From the NCBI RefSeq assembly GCF_005938655.1, contig NZ_VCQT01000022.1:186001-250000 (forward strand): 64,000 nt of DNA, in the 5' to 3' direction. The notes under the pieces were generated by a model, which saw only the letters and a list, made by a program, of their open reading frames with translations, was not told the origin of the DNA and ran no database searches. Source of the DNA: Alloalcanivorax gelatiniphagus. GTDB lineage: Bacteria; Pseudomonadota; Gammaproteobacteria; Pseudomonadales; Alcanivoracaceae. The position numbers and the translations under genes are program-made. Positions 18,501 through 27,803 of this stretch are shown here, in pieces (the stretch's first letter is position 1; each line of letters opens with the position of its first letter).

Positions 18501-21500
18501 AGCTCATGTTCGCCGAGGCGCTGCCATCGGAGGCGGTGACGGTCACGGTATAGGTGCCGTCGGTGCCGCCCTGGGAGGCAGCCTTGTCGATGGTGCCGCT
18601 GATCACCCCGGTGGCGGCGTCAATGGTCAGCCCCGCCGGCAGGCCGGTGGCGCTGTACGTCAGGGTGTCGGAGCTGTCCACATCGGTGAAGGCGCCGGAC
18701 ACATTCAACGGACTGATGGTGTCGTGGTCGGCGTTGTTCTGGTCGTTCGGCACGTCAGCCGTGATCACCGTCGGGGCGTCATTAACACCGGTCACGGTGA
18801 TTTTCAGCGTGGCGGTGTCGAAGCCGCCTTCGCCGTCGCTGACCTGGTACTCAATGGAGGTGGTGCGGGTCTCACCGTCCGCCAGGTCATCGAAGTCGCC
18901 ATTCGGGTCGAAGCTGTAGCTGCCGTCCTCGTTGATGGTGAACCGGCCACCGTTGTCACCGTCCACCGCCTGGCCCACTTCCGTGGCCTCGCCATTCACT
19001 TCGCTGACCGTGAGAGCGTCGCCGTCCGGGTCGCTGTCGTTGGTCAGCACATTGCCATTGGTGGTGCTGTTCTCGGTGGTGGCGCCGGTGTCATTGACCG
19101 CTTTCGGCTCCGGGTTGCTGACGGTCCAGTCGAAGCTCATGTTCGCCGAGGCGTTGCCGTCAGAGGCGGTGACGGTCACGGTATAGGTGCCGTCGGTGCC
19201 GCCCTGGGAGGCGGCCTTGTCGATGGTGCCGCTGATCACCCCGGTGGCGGCGTCAATGGTCAGCCCCGCCGGCAGGCCGGTGGCGCTGTAGGTCAGGGTG
19301 TCGGAGCTGTCCACATCGGTAAAGGCGCCGGACACATTCAACGGACTGATGGTGTCGTGGTCGGCGTTGTTCTGGTCGTTCGGTACGTCAGCCGTGACCA
19401 CCGTCGGGGCGTCGTTGACACCGGTAACGGTGATTTTCAGCGTGGCGGTGTCGAAGCCGCCTTCGCCGTCGCTGACCTGGTACTCAATAGAGGTGGTGCG
19501 GGTCTCACCGTCCGCCAGGTCATCGAAGTCGCCATTCGGGTCGAAGCTGTAGCTGCCGTCCTCATTGATGGTGAACTCACCGCCGTTGTCACCGTCCACC
19601 GCCTGGCCCACATCCGTGGCCTCACCATTCACTTCGCTGACCGTGAGAGCGTCGCCGTCCGGGTCGCTGTCGTTGGTCAGCACATTGCCATTGGTGGTGC
19701 TGTTCTCGGTGGTGGCGCCGGTGTCATTGGTCGCTTTCGGCTCCGGGTTGCTGACGGTCCAGTCGAAGCTCATGTTCACCGTGCCGCCATGGCCGTCCTT
19801 GGCGGTGACGGTCACGGTATAGGTGCCGTCGGTGCCGCCCTGGGAGGCGGCCTTGTCGATGGTGCCGCTGATCACCCCGGTGGTGGCGTCAATGGTCAGC
19901 CCCTGCGGCAGGCCGGTGGCGCTGTAGGTGAGCGTGTCGGAGCCGTCCACATCGGTAAAGGCGCCGGACACGTCCAGCGGGGTGATGGTGTCGTGGTCGT
20001 CGTTGCTCTGGTCGGCCGGTACCTCACCGGTGACCACCGTCGGGGCGTCGTTCACGCCGGTAACGGTGATGGTCAGCGTGGCGGTGTCGAAGCCGCCTTT
20101 ACCATCGCTGACCTGGTAGTCGATGGAGGTGGTGCGGGTCTCACCGTCCGCCAGGTCATCGAAGTCGCCATTCGGGTCGAAGCTGTAGCTGCCGTCCTCA
20201 TTGATGGTGAACTCACCGCCGTTGTCGCCGTCCACGGTCTCGCCCACATCCGTGGCCTCGCCGTTCACCGCGCTCACCGTCAGGTCGTCGCCTTCCACGT
20301 CAGTGTCGTTGGGCAGCACGTCGCCGGTGGTGCCGGTGTTCTGATCGGTGCCGCCGGTATCGTCCACGGCCACCGGCGCGTCGTTCACCCCGTTAACGGT
20401 GATGGTCAGCGTGGCGGTGTCGAAGCCACCTTCACCATCGCTGACCTGGTACTGGATGGAGGTGGTGCGGCTCTCGCCCACCCCCAGATCCTCGAAGTCG
20501 CCGTCCGGGTCGAAGCTGTAGCTGCCGTCCTCGTTGATGGTGAACTGGCCACCGTGGCTGCCGTCCACCGCCTCGCCCACCTCCGTGGCCTCACCATTCA
20601 CTTCGCTCACCGTCAGCTGATCGCCGTCCGGGTCGCTGTCGTTGGTCAGCACATTGCCATTGGTGGTGCTGTTCTCGGTGGTGGCGCCGGTGTCATTGAC
20701 CGCATCCGGTGCCGGGTTACTGATGGTCCAGTTGAAGTTCATGTCCACCGTGCCGCCATGGCCATCCTTGGCGGTCACGGTGACGCTGTAGGTACCGTCA
20801 GTACCGCCCTGGGAGGCGGCCTTGTCGATGGTGCCGGTGATCACGCCGGTGCTGGTGTTGATGCTCAACCCCGGCGGCAGGCCCTCGGCGCTGTAGGTCA
20901 GGGTGTCGGAGCCGTCCACATCGGTGAAGGCGCCGGACACGTCCATGGAATAGATGACATCGCTGTCGTCGTTGCTTTGTGCCTCCGGCACATTGCCGGT
21001 GACCACCGTGGGCGCGTCGTTGACGCCGTTGACGGTAATCGTCAGCGTGGCGGTGTCGGTGCCACCGTTGCCGTCGCTGACCTGGTACTGGATGGAGGTG
21101 GTGCGGCTTTCGCCGGTCGCCAGGTCGTCGAAGTCGCCGTCCGGGTCGAACGTATAGCTGCCGTCCTCGTTGATGGTGAACCGGCCGCCGTTGCCGCCGT
21201 CCACCGCCTCGCCCACGTTGTCCTCGTCACCACCGACCTGGCTGACCGTAAGGGTGTCACCATCCGGATCCGTGTCGTTGGTCAGCACGTTGCCGTTGGT
21301 GGTGCTGTTCTCCGTGGTGGTTTTCTGGTCGTTGACCGCCTGCGGCAGGTCGTTGGTGTTCACCGCCCGCAGACTGCCGGTGAGGGTGTTGCTGTTCAGT
21401 GCCTCGGGGCCGCCGGCCTCATCGTTGTTGTTGCCGTCGTTGACCACGATGCGGTAATCCCGGCTGCTGGTGTCCGGGGCGTCGCTGGTGTTTTCGTAGC

Positions 21501-24500
21501 GCAGCGATTCAATCAGCGCGGTGACCTGGGCGGCGGTGGCGCCCTCCGCCAGATGAATGGTGAGGCTGCCGTTGCCGCTGTCCACGGAGGCGATGCCCGC
21601 GGCTTCGTCGTCCACCAGGGAGAACACATCGGCGGCGGTGGCATCGTCCAGGGTGACGGTAATGGTACCGCCGCCGAAGTCGTTGCCGTCCACGTCACTC
21701 AGGGTCACGGTGCCAGCGTCCACCAGCGGTTTCTGTTCACTGCCGGTGTCCAGGCCCTCGTTCTCCACCACCACCACTTCGCCGGGCAGGTCGGCGCCCA
21801 GCACCGGCGCATCGTTGATCGGCTTGACCGTGATGCCCAGGGTCACCGCGTCGTCGCTGTCGGACCAGATGCCGGTGGCGTCGAAGGTCACGTCCGCGCG
21901 CTGGCCGGCGTTGGCGGCCTGGCTGTCGCCGCTGGCGTCAACCTCGGCCACCACGTAGGTCAGGCCGTCCGGGGTGCCGTGGTAGTCCGCCGCCGGCAGG
22001 AAGCGCACGCGGCTGTCCGGGCCCAGCACCAGGGCGTTGTCCACCGAAACATCCGAGGGTACGTCCACCCAGCCGCTGCCGGTGTTGTATTGCCAGCGGC
22101 CCTGATTGGCCTCCGACGGATTGTCGATGATGGCGATGCCGCCGAAATCGTCGGCGCTGCTGCCGCCGCTCTCCGCCACCTCGGTCTGGTCGTCGGTGCC
22201 GTCGTTGAAGTTGCCGCCGGCCAGGTTGGCGACGGTGTCGCCGTTGCCGGAAGAGTCCTCATTGATGTCCTGCAACGACACACCGCTGGTCGGCGTGGTG
22301 GGCGCGTCATTGATGGCGGTGATGCTCGCTTCCACGGCGGTGGCGGTGTCGGACCAGACACCGGTCTGTTCGCCCAGATCGCCGTTCTGGGTCAGGTTGA
22401 AGGTGTCGGCACCGTTGCTGCTGGTGGTCAGGCTGGGCTGGCTGTTGTCGCCCAGACGCACGGTGAGGCCGCCGGGCTGGCCGTTGAAATCCGAGGCCGG
22501 CTTGAAGCGCACCAGGGTGTCGGCGGTGACGATCAGTGCGCTGCTGTCGCTGAGCGCGGTGGACACGTCCACCCAGTCGCCGTCGATTTGAATCTGCCAG
22601 ACGCCCTGATCGGTGTTGGCGTCGTTGCCGGTGATGGCGATAAAGCTGAGCGCGGTTTCCTCGCTGGCGGCACTGCCGCCGTTTTCGTCGGTCTGGTCGT
22701 CGGTCTGGTCGCTGTATTGATCGCCGAGCAGATCGCCCAGGGTCTGGCCGCTGCCGCCGTTACCGTCTTCATCGGTGGGCGTCAGGGTGACCGTGTCACC
22801 GTCGGCCACCGGACGGTCGTTCACCGGCGTCACGTCCAGGTTCACCGTGATGCTGTCCTGCAGGGCGCCGCCGGTACCGGTGTTGCCGCCGTCATTGACG
22901 GTGATGGTGAGGGTGTCGGCACCGTAGTAGTTGCTGTCCGGCTGGTAACGGGCCTGGTCCAGCAGCGCGTTGAGCTGGGCTTTGGTGGCGCCGGTCAGCG
23001 TCAGGGTGCGACCGCCGTCGCTGAGCGTGCCCAGATCGGTGTCGAAGGTGCCGTGGGTGACGGTGAGCGTGATGCTCATGCCGGAGCCGCCGAAGTCGTC
23101 CGCATCGGCCACGCCGTAGCCAGACAGATTCAGGCTGCCGTCCTCGGGCACCGTCACGGAGTCGCCTGTGTCGCCGGGGCCGCTGACCACCGGCGCATCG
23201 TTGGTGCCGCTGATATTGACGCGCACCACCTTGGAGACGGTTTCGTTGTTGGCCGGGTCCTTGTTCTGATCACCGTTGCCCTTGTCGTCAAAGGTGATTT
23301 TCAGACGCGCGGTGCCGTCCGCGTTGCTGTCGCCCGGGGTGAAGGTCAGGTCGGCGAGCTGGGCGTTGATGTCCGCCAGGGTACCGGTCAGGGTCAGGGA
23401 GGTGGAGCCGGTGCCGCCACCGATGGACACCAGCCCGGCGGCGTCATTGGCACCGCTGAGGACTTCCACGGTCACCGACTGATAATCGTTGAAAACGTCC
23501 TGACCGCTGTCCGCGTTATCCGCCACGCTGACGCCGCCAATGGCAATGGAGCCGCTGCCGTCGTCGTCGAAGGTCTGGGTGCCGGGCACGGTCAGCGAGG
23601 GTTTGTCGTTGACCGCCTCGATGGTGAGGGTGGCGGACTTGCTGTCGCTGAGGGCGGTGCCGGTGCCGTGCAGGTCGCTGTCGGTGACCTGCATCGTCAG
23701 GGTGGTGGTGCCGTTGTCGTTGGCCGCCGGGGTGTAGGTGATGTTGTCCAGGGCGGTGCGCAGGGTGTCCAGACGACCGGTGAGGGTCAGTTGGCCGGTG
23801 CCGGCGCCGCTCACGGTGAGACCGCCGGCATTGGCCACGCCAAGGGCGCCGGCACCCACGTTGATCACCACCGTCAGGTCTTCGTCGAAGGCATCCACAT
23901 CACTGAGGTCGAGCCCCTGCAGCAGGCCGGGGGTGTCCTCGGTGAAGGTCTGATCCGGCAGCGTCCCCACCGGCGCGTCGTTGCTGGTGGACGCGATCAG
24001 TTCGATGCTGGCCCGGTCGGTGTTGTTGGCCTCGGAGATCGGCGTGCCGTCCTCGTTGGCCGGGCCGCCGTTGGCGCCACCGCCGGCGAGCCGGTCATCC
24101 ACCACCGCCTCCACGGTGAGCCGCTGGTTGAGGTCGCCGGTGATTTCCACGCTGAGCGTGGCAAGCGCCGCGCGTACCTCCGCCAGGGTGCCGCTAAGCT
24201 GCAGCTCGGCGCCGCTCAGCGTGGTGCCGTCCAGGGTGGCGCGCAGCAGCGCGTCGGCGCCGTCCACCGGATCGCCGCTGGCGTCCAGAATGCGCAGGTC
24301 CACGGTGATGTAGTCGGTCTCGCCATCGCCCAGGTCGGTGAGATCCGCGTCGCCGATGGTGAACACACCGCCCAGGTCCAGGGGCGAGCCGGACACCAGG
24401 TTGTCCGAGGGCGGCGTGGCCTCCACGGTGGGCGCGTCGTTGCGGGCATCGACCAGGATCTCGAAGGTGCCTTCGGCGGAGGTTTTCGGGCCGTCGCTGA

Positions 24501-27324
24501 CCACGAATTTGAAGCTGTCCGCGTGGTTTTCCGAGCCGTCGTGCTGATAGCTGACCCGGCCGGCGTCGATGTCGGCCTGGGTGAAGGTGCCACCCACGGA
24601 CAGCACCTTGCCATTGAGCATCAGCTTGCCGTTTTCCACGTTCTCGGTGACGCGGAAGGTATTCTGCCGGGTGCTGTTGTCGCTGTCGTAGGCGGACAGG
24701 CGATCATTGCCGATCACCGCCTCGCCGCCCTCGCCCACGTTCAGCACTTCGTTGGCCGGCGGGCCGGCCTCACCGCTGCCGGGCTGGGCATTGATGATCG
24801 GTGCGTCGTTGAGCGGCGCGATCTCGAAGCCCACGGTGCCGGCCTCGGAGACATGGCCGGCGGTGGGTGCGTCGGCACTGGTGTCCGGCTGCAGGGCGTC
24901 GGTGGGGGCGCCCAGGTCGTCACGGACCACGAACTGGAAGGCATCGCTGGTCTGTCCTTCGCCGCCGTCATTCACATAGCGCAGGCCGCTGCCGGTGCCA
25001 TCGGAGGCGGTGGTCAGCAGGTCCTGGGAATACCAGGCGCCGTCCAGGGTCACGTCCACCCATTCGGAGCCGGTCCAGCGCTGCAGGGTGCCGGCCTCCG
25101 GCAGTGAAGTGATCTGGAACCACAGCGGGTCCGCGCCGGCCTCATCGTTGGGGTCCTGGGCGCCGCCCGGGGTCACGTCGCTGGAGCCGTCCGGATCGGA
25201 CATGATCACATCGTTCGGGCCCAGGCTGACGATGCCGTCATTGGTGTCGGTGGCCTCGGAGATCAACCGCTCGCTGTCGCCGGCCACCGGCGGGTCATTG
25301 ATGGGGGTGGAATCCAGGGTGAAGCGGCCGGTGTCGCTGAAAGCGCCGCCATCGGTGACGATGAAGTTGAAGCCGCTCTGGTGATCCTCGCCGCCGTCGT
25401 GCTGGAAGGTGACCCGGCCCGCTTCCACGTCGGCCTGGGTAAAGCTGTCGTACATGCCCAGCACCACGCCATCCAGCATCAGCTGGCCGTTGGCCGGCGT
25501 CTGGGTCAGGGTGTAGGTGATGCGCTCGCCGGGAATCGTATAGTCACCGGCCTGCAGCAGGTAGTTGAGCTGGTCGCTGGTGAGGGTGGTGCTGCCGCCT
25601 TCGTCGAAGCCGGCGGCGCCGGTATTGTTGACCGCGTCAACGGTGACCGTGGGCAGCGGGTCCGCGCCCTCGCCCGGGCCGCCGCCCTCGCCATCGAACA
25701 CCGTATCCAGATCGAAGGTCAGGGTGCCGGTTTGCGGGTCACCGGCGCCGTCGCGCCACTGGCCCGGATCACCGGCATTGTCGAAGCCCTTGTACTCGGA
25801 ATCGCGCAGCTGGAAGCGCAGGCCGGTGTCCTGGCTCACCCCCTCCGCCGGGCGGCTGGTCTGAACGTAACGCACCAGCCCGGCGTTGATGTCCGCCTGG
25901 GAGAAGGTGCCGCCCAGGGTCAGCGCCACCCAGTGCGGGCTGCCCTCGCCGCCGATATTGACCTGAATCTGGCCGTAATCCGGCAGGCCGGTGAGCGAGT
26001 ACACCAGCTGGCCATCATTGCTGTCCGGGTCCTGGGCGTCGAGCATGCTGCTGTCGAACACCACCACATGGGTGTCGCTGGCGTCCAGCGGCGTGGTGGT
26101 GGGGGTCAGCGTCGGGTCGTCGTTGTTCTGGAGGATGTGGATGTCCACCTGACGTTCGCTGGTCAGCGCACCGTCCGGGCCTTCGCCGCCGCCGTTGTCG
26201 GTCACCCGCAGGGTGAAGCGCGGCGCCACCGCGCCGGGCTCGTTACCGTCGTGGGCGAACGACAACCACTGCAACTGGTCCGCGGTGAAGGTGTCACCAT
26301 CGCTGAGCGCTTCGCCCAGGTCGACCTGACCATTGTCGTTGAGGTCGAGGAACAACTGGCCGCGACCGTTAAGACCGGCGGTGTCGTCCACTTCGATGGT
26401 GACGTTGCCGGGGGCGTCGTCATGGCCGGATTCCCGGTCTTCGTAGGTGAGTCCAAGATCGGTGGTCTCGCCTTCGTACTGGCTCGGGTTGCCTTCAATG
26501 GAAGGCGCCTGGTTAACCGGGTCCAGGGTCACGGTCAGCGCTTTGGAAGTGGACGCGCCGGCACCGTCGAACACGGTGATGTTGAAGCCGTCCACGTCGC
26601 CGGGGGCCACGTCCACGCCATCGTGGGTGTAGACCAGATTGCCCAGTTGGGTGGCGTCGAAGGTGGAGCCTTCCGTCAGGATGGCGCCGTTGAGCCGCAG
26701 GGTGCCGTGCTCCGGCAGGGAATCGATCTGCAGGATCAACTGGTCCAGAGTCTGGTCACCACTGTCGATATCCGGGTCGCTGAGGCCCAGGTTCTCCAGG
26801 GTGAAGGTGAGACTGCCGCCCTCGTCGGCGTGCAGGTCGCCCACGTCAAAGGTGGGGGCATCGTTGACCGGCGAGATCGGCGCGTCGTAGGTGGCGGTAT
26901 CGCGCTGCACGCCGTTTTCGCTGAGCACCAGGGACACACTCAGGTCGCCGGTGTAGTTTTCGCCGGGCGTCACGGTGATGCCGGCCAGGGCGGCGTTGAT
27001 TTCCGCCTTGGTGCCGGTGAGCGTGATCGACTGCCGGTCCTGGCCGTCCTGGGTAAAGTAGGTACCGGCCTGCAGGGCGTCTTCGTTAAGCGTCAGATCA
27101 AGGCTGTAATGGTCCGGATCCGGCTCACCGTCGTTGTTCTGGTCGGTGCCGCCGCCGTCGGAAACGCTGACCCCGTCCAACGAAAAGCTGGTGTCTTCGG
27201 AAACCGGATGGCTGGCGCTCTGGCCGTCGGGGGAGGTGTCCACCTGGGCGCTGTCGAGGGTGATCGCCGCCGCCGCGTCCAGCAACAGGCGAGGTTCAAG
27301 CGCTTGAAAGTCGAGGTTATCCAT
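15517..27324 (-). CDS. giant LEPR-x-LL surface protein with Ig/cadherin-like tandem repeats (3,935 aa)
   Basis: One uninterrupted 3,935-residue frame. The N-terminus MDNLDFQALEPRLLLDAAAA contains the LEPR-x-LL motif (residues 9-15) found at the start of very large bacterial surface proteins; no classical Sec signal is present. Residues about 30-1,990 hold diverged Ig/cadherin/CSPG-like modules, many ending in a VNDAP linker. Residues about 1,995-3,695 are near-identical 212-residue units that alternate a VCBS/cadherin-like module (GNVLTNDSDPDGD; INEDGSYSFDPNGDFDDL; YQVSDGEGGFDTATL) with a putative Ig-like module (SGAFTDVDGSDTLTYS; GVISGTIDKAASQGGTDG). The abundant Asp residues suggest calcium binding. 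The last 240 residues are proline-rich, ending HPEEAL, without RTX nonapeptides or a type I signal. Probably an adhesin or cell-surface stalk exported by the four downstream genes. Confidence 0.9.
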   Translation of the reverse strand: MDNLDFQALEPRLLLDAAAAITLDSAQVDTSPDGQSASHPVSEDTSFSLDGVSVSDGGGTDQNNDGEPDPDHYSLDLTLNEDALQAGTYFTQDGQDRQSITLTGTKAEINAALAGITVTPGENYTGDLSVSLVLSENGVQRDTATYDAPISPVNDAPTFDVGDLHADEGGSLTFTLENLGLSDPDIDSGDQTLDQLILQIDSLPEHGTLRLNGAILTEGSTFDATQLGNLVYTHDGVDVAPGDVDGFNITVFDGAGASTSKALTVTLDPVNQAPSIEGNPSQYEGETTDLGLTYEDRESGHDDAPGNVTIEVDDTAGLNGRGQLFLDLNDNGQVDLGEALSDGDTFTADQLQWLSFAHDGNEPGAVAPRFTLRVTDNGGGEGPDGALTSERQVDIHILQNNDDPTLTPTTTPLDASDTHVVVFDSSMLDAQDPDSNDGQLVYSLTGLPDYGQIQVNIGGEGSPHWVALTLGGTFSQADINAGLVRYVQTSRPAEGVSQDTGLRFQLRDSEYKGFDNAGDPGQWRDGAGDPQTGTLTFDLDTVFDGEGGGPGEGADPLPTVTVDAVNNTGAAGFDEGGSTTLTSDQLNYLLQAGDYTIPGERITYTLTQTPANGQLMLDGVVLGMYDSFTQADVEAGRVTFQHDGGEDHQSGFNFIVTDGGAFSDTGRFTLDSTPINDPPVAGDSERLISEATDTNDGIVSLGPNDVIMSDPDGSSDVTPGGAQDPNDEAGADPLWFQITSLPEAGTLQRWTGSEWVDVTLDGAWYSQDLLTTASDGTGSGLRYVNDGGEGQTSDAFQFVVRDDLGAPTDALQPDTSADAPTAGHVSEAGTVGFEIAPLNDAPIINAQPGSGEAGPPANEVLNVGEGGEAVIGNDRLSAYDSDNSTRQNTFRVTENVENGKLMLNGKVLSVGGTFTQADIDAGRVSYQHDGSENHADSFKFVVSDGPKTSAEGTFEILVDARNDAPTVEATPPSDNLVSGSPLDLGGVFTIGDADLTDLGDGETDYITVDLRILDASGDPVDGADALLRATLDGTTLSGAELQLSGTLAEVRAALATLSVEITGDLNQRLTVEAVVDDRLAGGGANGGPANEDGTPISEANNTDRASIELIASTSNDAPVGTLPDQTFTEDTPGLLQGLDLSDVDAFDEDLTVVINVGAGALGVANAGGLTVSGAGTGQLTLTGRLDTLRTALDNITYTPAANDNGTTTLTMQVTDSDLHGTGTALSDSKSATLTIEAVNDKPSLTVPGTQTFDDDGSGSIAIGGVSVADNADSGQDVFNDYQSVTVEVLSGANDAAGLVSIGGGTGSTSLTLTGTLADINAQLADLTFTPGDSNADGTARLKITFDDKGNGDQNKDPANNETVSKVVRVNISGTNDAPVVSGPGDTGDSVTVPEDGSLNLSGYGVADADDFGGSGMSITLTVTHGTFDTDLGTLSDGGRTLTLTGATKAQLNALLDQARYQPDSNYYGADTLTITVNDGGNTGTGGALQDSITVNLDVTPVNDRPVADGDTVTLTPTDEDGNGGSGQTLGDLLGDQYSDQTDDQTDENGGSAASEETALSFIAITGNDANTDQGVWQIQIDGDWVDVSTALSDSSALIVTADTLVRFKPASDFNGQPGGLTVRLGDNSQPSLTTSSNGADTFNLTQNGDLGEQTGVWSDTATAVEASITAINDAPTTPTSGVSLQDINEDSSGNGDTVANLAGGNFNDGTDDQTEVAESGGSSADDFGGIAIIDNPSEANQGRWQYNTGSGWVDVPSDVSVDNALVLGPDSRVRFLPAADYHGTPDGLTYVVAEVDASGDSQAANAGQRADVTFDATGIWSDSDDAVTLGITVKPINDAPVLGADLPGEVVVVENEGLDTGSEQKPLVDAGTVTLSDVDGNDFGGGTITVTLDDATAADVFSLVDDEAAGIASVDSGNGSLTIHLAEGATAAQVTALIESLRYENTSDAPDTSSRDYRIVVNDGNNNDEAGGPEALNSNTLTGSLRAVNTNDLPQAVNDQKTTTENSTTNGNVLTNDTDPDGDTLTVSQVGGDEDNVGEAVDGGNGGRFTINEDGSYTFDPDGDFDDLATGESRTTSIQYQVSDGNGGTDTATLTITVNGVNDAPTVVTGNVPEAQSNDDSDVIYSMDVSGAFTDVDGSDTLTYSAEGLPPGLSINTSTGVITGTIDKAASQGGTDGTYSVTVTAKDGHGGTVDMNFNWTISNPAPDAVNDTGATTENSTTNGNVLTNDSDPDGDQLTVSEVNGEATEVGEAVDGSHGGQFTINEDGSYSFDPDGDFEDLGVGESRTTSIQYQVSDGEGGFDTATLTITVNGVNDAPVAVDDTGGTDQNTGTTGDVLPNDTDVEGDDLTVSAVNGEATDVGETVDGDNGGEFTINEDGSYSFDPNGDFDDLADGETRTTSIDYQVSDGKGGFDTATLTITVTGVNDAPTVVTGEVPADQSNDDHDTITPLDVSGAFTDVDGSDTLTYSATGLPQGLTIDATTGVISGTIDKAASQGGTDGTYTVTVTAKDGHGGTVNMSFDWTVSNPEPKATNDTGATTENSTTNGNVLTNDSDPDGDALTVSEVNGEATDVGQAVDGDNGGEFTINEDGSYSFDPNGDFDDLADGETRTTSIEYQVSDGEGGFDTATLKITVTGVNDAPTVVTADVPNDQNNADHDTISPLNVSGAFTDVDSSDTLTYSATGLPAGLTIDAATGVISGTIDKAASQGGTDGTYTVTVTASDGNASANMSFDWTVSNPEPKAVNDTGATTENSTTNGNVLTNDSDPDGDALTVSEVNGEATEVGQAVDGDNGGRFTINEDGSYSFDPNGDFDDLADGETRTTSIEYQVSDGEGGFDTATLKITVTGVNDAPTVITADVPNDQNNADHDTISPLNVSGAFTDVDSSDTLTYSATGLPAGLTIDAATGVISGTIDKAASQGGTDGTYTVTVTASDGSASANMSFDWTVSNPEPKAVNDSGATTENSTTSGNVLTNDSDPDGDALTVSEVNGEATEVGQAVDGDNGGRFTLNQDGSYSFDPDGDFDDLAVGETRTTSIDYQVSDGEGGFDTATLKITVTGVNDAPTVVTGNVPEAQSNDDSDTVDPLDVSGAFTDVDGSDTLTYSATGLPAGLTIDATTGVISGTIDKAASQGGTDGTYTVTVTASDGNGGTVQAQFDWTVSNPAPEAVNDTGTTNEDTTTTGNVLTNDSDPDGDDLTVSQVGGDGAKVGEAVDGDQGGQFTINEDGSYSFDPNGDFDDLAVGETRTTSIQYQVSDGEGGFDTATLEITVTGVNDAPTGVTGSAPEAQTSDDSDTVDPLDVSGAFTDVDGTDTLTYSADGLPPGLSIDPATGVISGTIDRDASQGGNDGTYTVTITADDGNGGTVDVSFDWTVSNPAPEAVNDTGTTNEDTTTTGNVLTNDSDPDGDDLTVSQVGGDGAKVGEAVDGDQGGQFTINEDGSYSFDPNGDFDDLAVGETRTTSIEYQVSDGEGGFDTATLEITVTGVNDAPTVVTGNTPSDQAGRDSVPVDPLDVSGAFTDVDGTDTLTYSANGLPPGLSIDPATGIITGTPQRSASQGGNDGTYTVTVTASDGNGGSVQMQFNWTIANPAPVASDDGAVADELTGTGGNVLDNDQDPDGDPLTVDAVNGDTLAVGQWVNGDQGGRFQLQADGSFRFDPRGDFRGLNARESRDTSIQYRVSDGEGGFDTATLTVRVDGRNDPYVPTDPTPTPTDPQPPIVPDRGTEDIDGDGGPFSGGGDDPLRFAGDYDAYFELPEIQPIELRIALRDVVANEDIYLFALPANTFHSDSDQPISVEATQADGSPLPAYITFDTDSRTFRVERPQALALGVERVDVKVVGHDLAGNEASDTFVIHLLPRNDQSVQQNDHPVPDNGQATPTEAPADGRTSALGEPGRPMPEKGAPSLAESLAVAGHSGFAGDQARVMEDLMTLLAHPEEAL
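16240..21345. repeat. 636-bp tandem repeat array inside the giant gene
   Basis: The anchor GCGTCGTTGACGCCGGT or a near variant recurs at about 16871, 17507, 18143, 18776, 19409, 20045, 20378 and 21014. The spacings are 636, 636, 633, 633, 636, 333 and 636. The 333-bp step is a unit lacking the Ig-like half. Adjacent units are nearly identical at DNA level, so unequal recombination and assembly collapse are both likely here. Confidence 0.92.
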
Positions 27325-27803
27325 AGCGGCATCCGGTCAGGATCGCGATGCCTGGCATACTGATACGAGGACGCCGTCGATGAGCGCGACACGCCACCGT
27401 TACCGTCCTGTTTCATTCAGTGAGAGAGTTGCCTGGCCAACGGGCTTGCCGCCCGCCTCCGCGATTCCGCGGTGCCCCCTAGGTGGCCGCCAACTACGCG
27501 CCTTACTCTGCCTGAAAACGTTTCCCGGAAAAAACCGGTCAATGCCATGCAGCGATTAGTAAAAGTTTTTTATTTCCCAAAATTGTGGAACAGCCCACAA
27601 CCACAAGGTGCCAAGCCTCTCACCAGATCGTTACGCAATCAACGCCTTCTATACTTTTTGCGTAACTTTATTTTTGTTTTTGTTCAAAAATCGCAAAACA
27701 CATATTTTTTCATCAAGCAAAGACTCATCCTTTATTCCTAGCCTCTACTTCGGCCCTGCGCGTGTAGAATGAGGGCCGCTCAATCATCCGTTCCGGGGGA
27801 ACA
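27325..27803. promoter_or_regulatory. AT-rich upstream region and structured leader of the giant gene
   Basis: This 479-base gene-free stretch separates the divergent giant gene and recC. Bases about 27540-27740 are strongly AT-rich, unlike the rest of the core, as expected for a promoter bound by H-NS-type silencers. Closer to the giant gene, two stem-loops (CGGGC/GCCCG at 27441-27455 and CCGCG/CGCGG at 27459-27472) indicate a structured 5' leader. recC has a GGGGG ribosome site just before 27804. Confidence 0.5.

Noticed and set aside
16240-21345. CRISPR-like regular spacing
   Set aside because: The period is 633-636 bp with coding identity throughout; no short repeat-spacer structure.
18724-25107. 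A 2,127-codon open frame on the plus strand, antisense to the giant gene, and a 959-codon one at 15535-18414
   Set aside because: They are mirror images of the Asp/Gly/Thr-rich tandem repeats; the translations are low-complexity Val/Gly/His/Arg text without domains, and the minus-strand frame is continuous and domain-rich.
27407-27480. Known riboswitch (glycine or cyclic-di-GMP type) before the giant gene
   Set aside because: Stem-loops and some CTCTC/AGGAC text are present, but the conserved core elements and spacing of those families are not.
27472-27741. 89-codon frame in the AT-rich leader
   Set aside because: No ribosome site and an AT-driven Phe/Leu/Arg composition; it lies over the promoter region of the giant gene.
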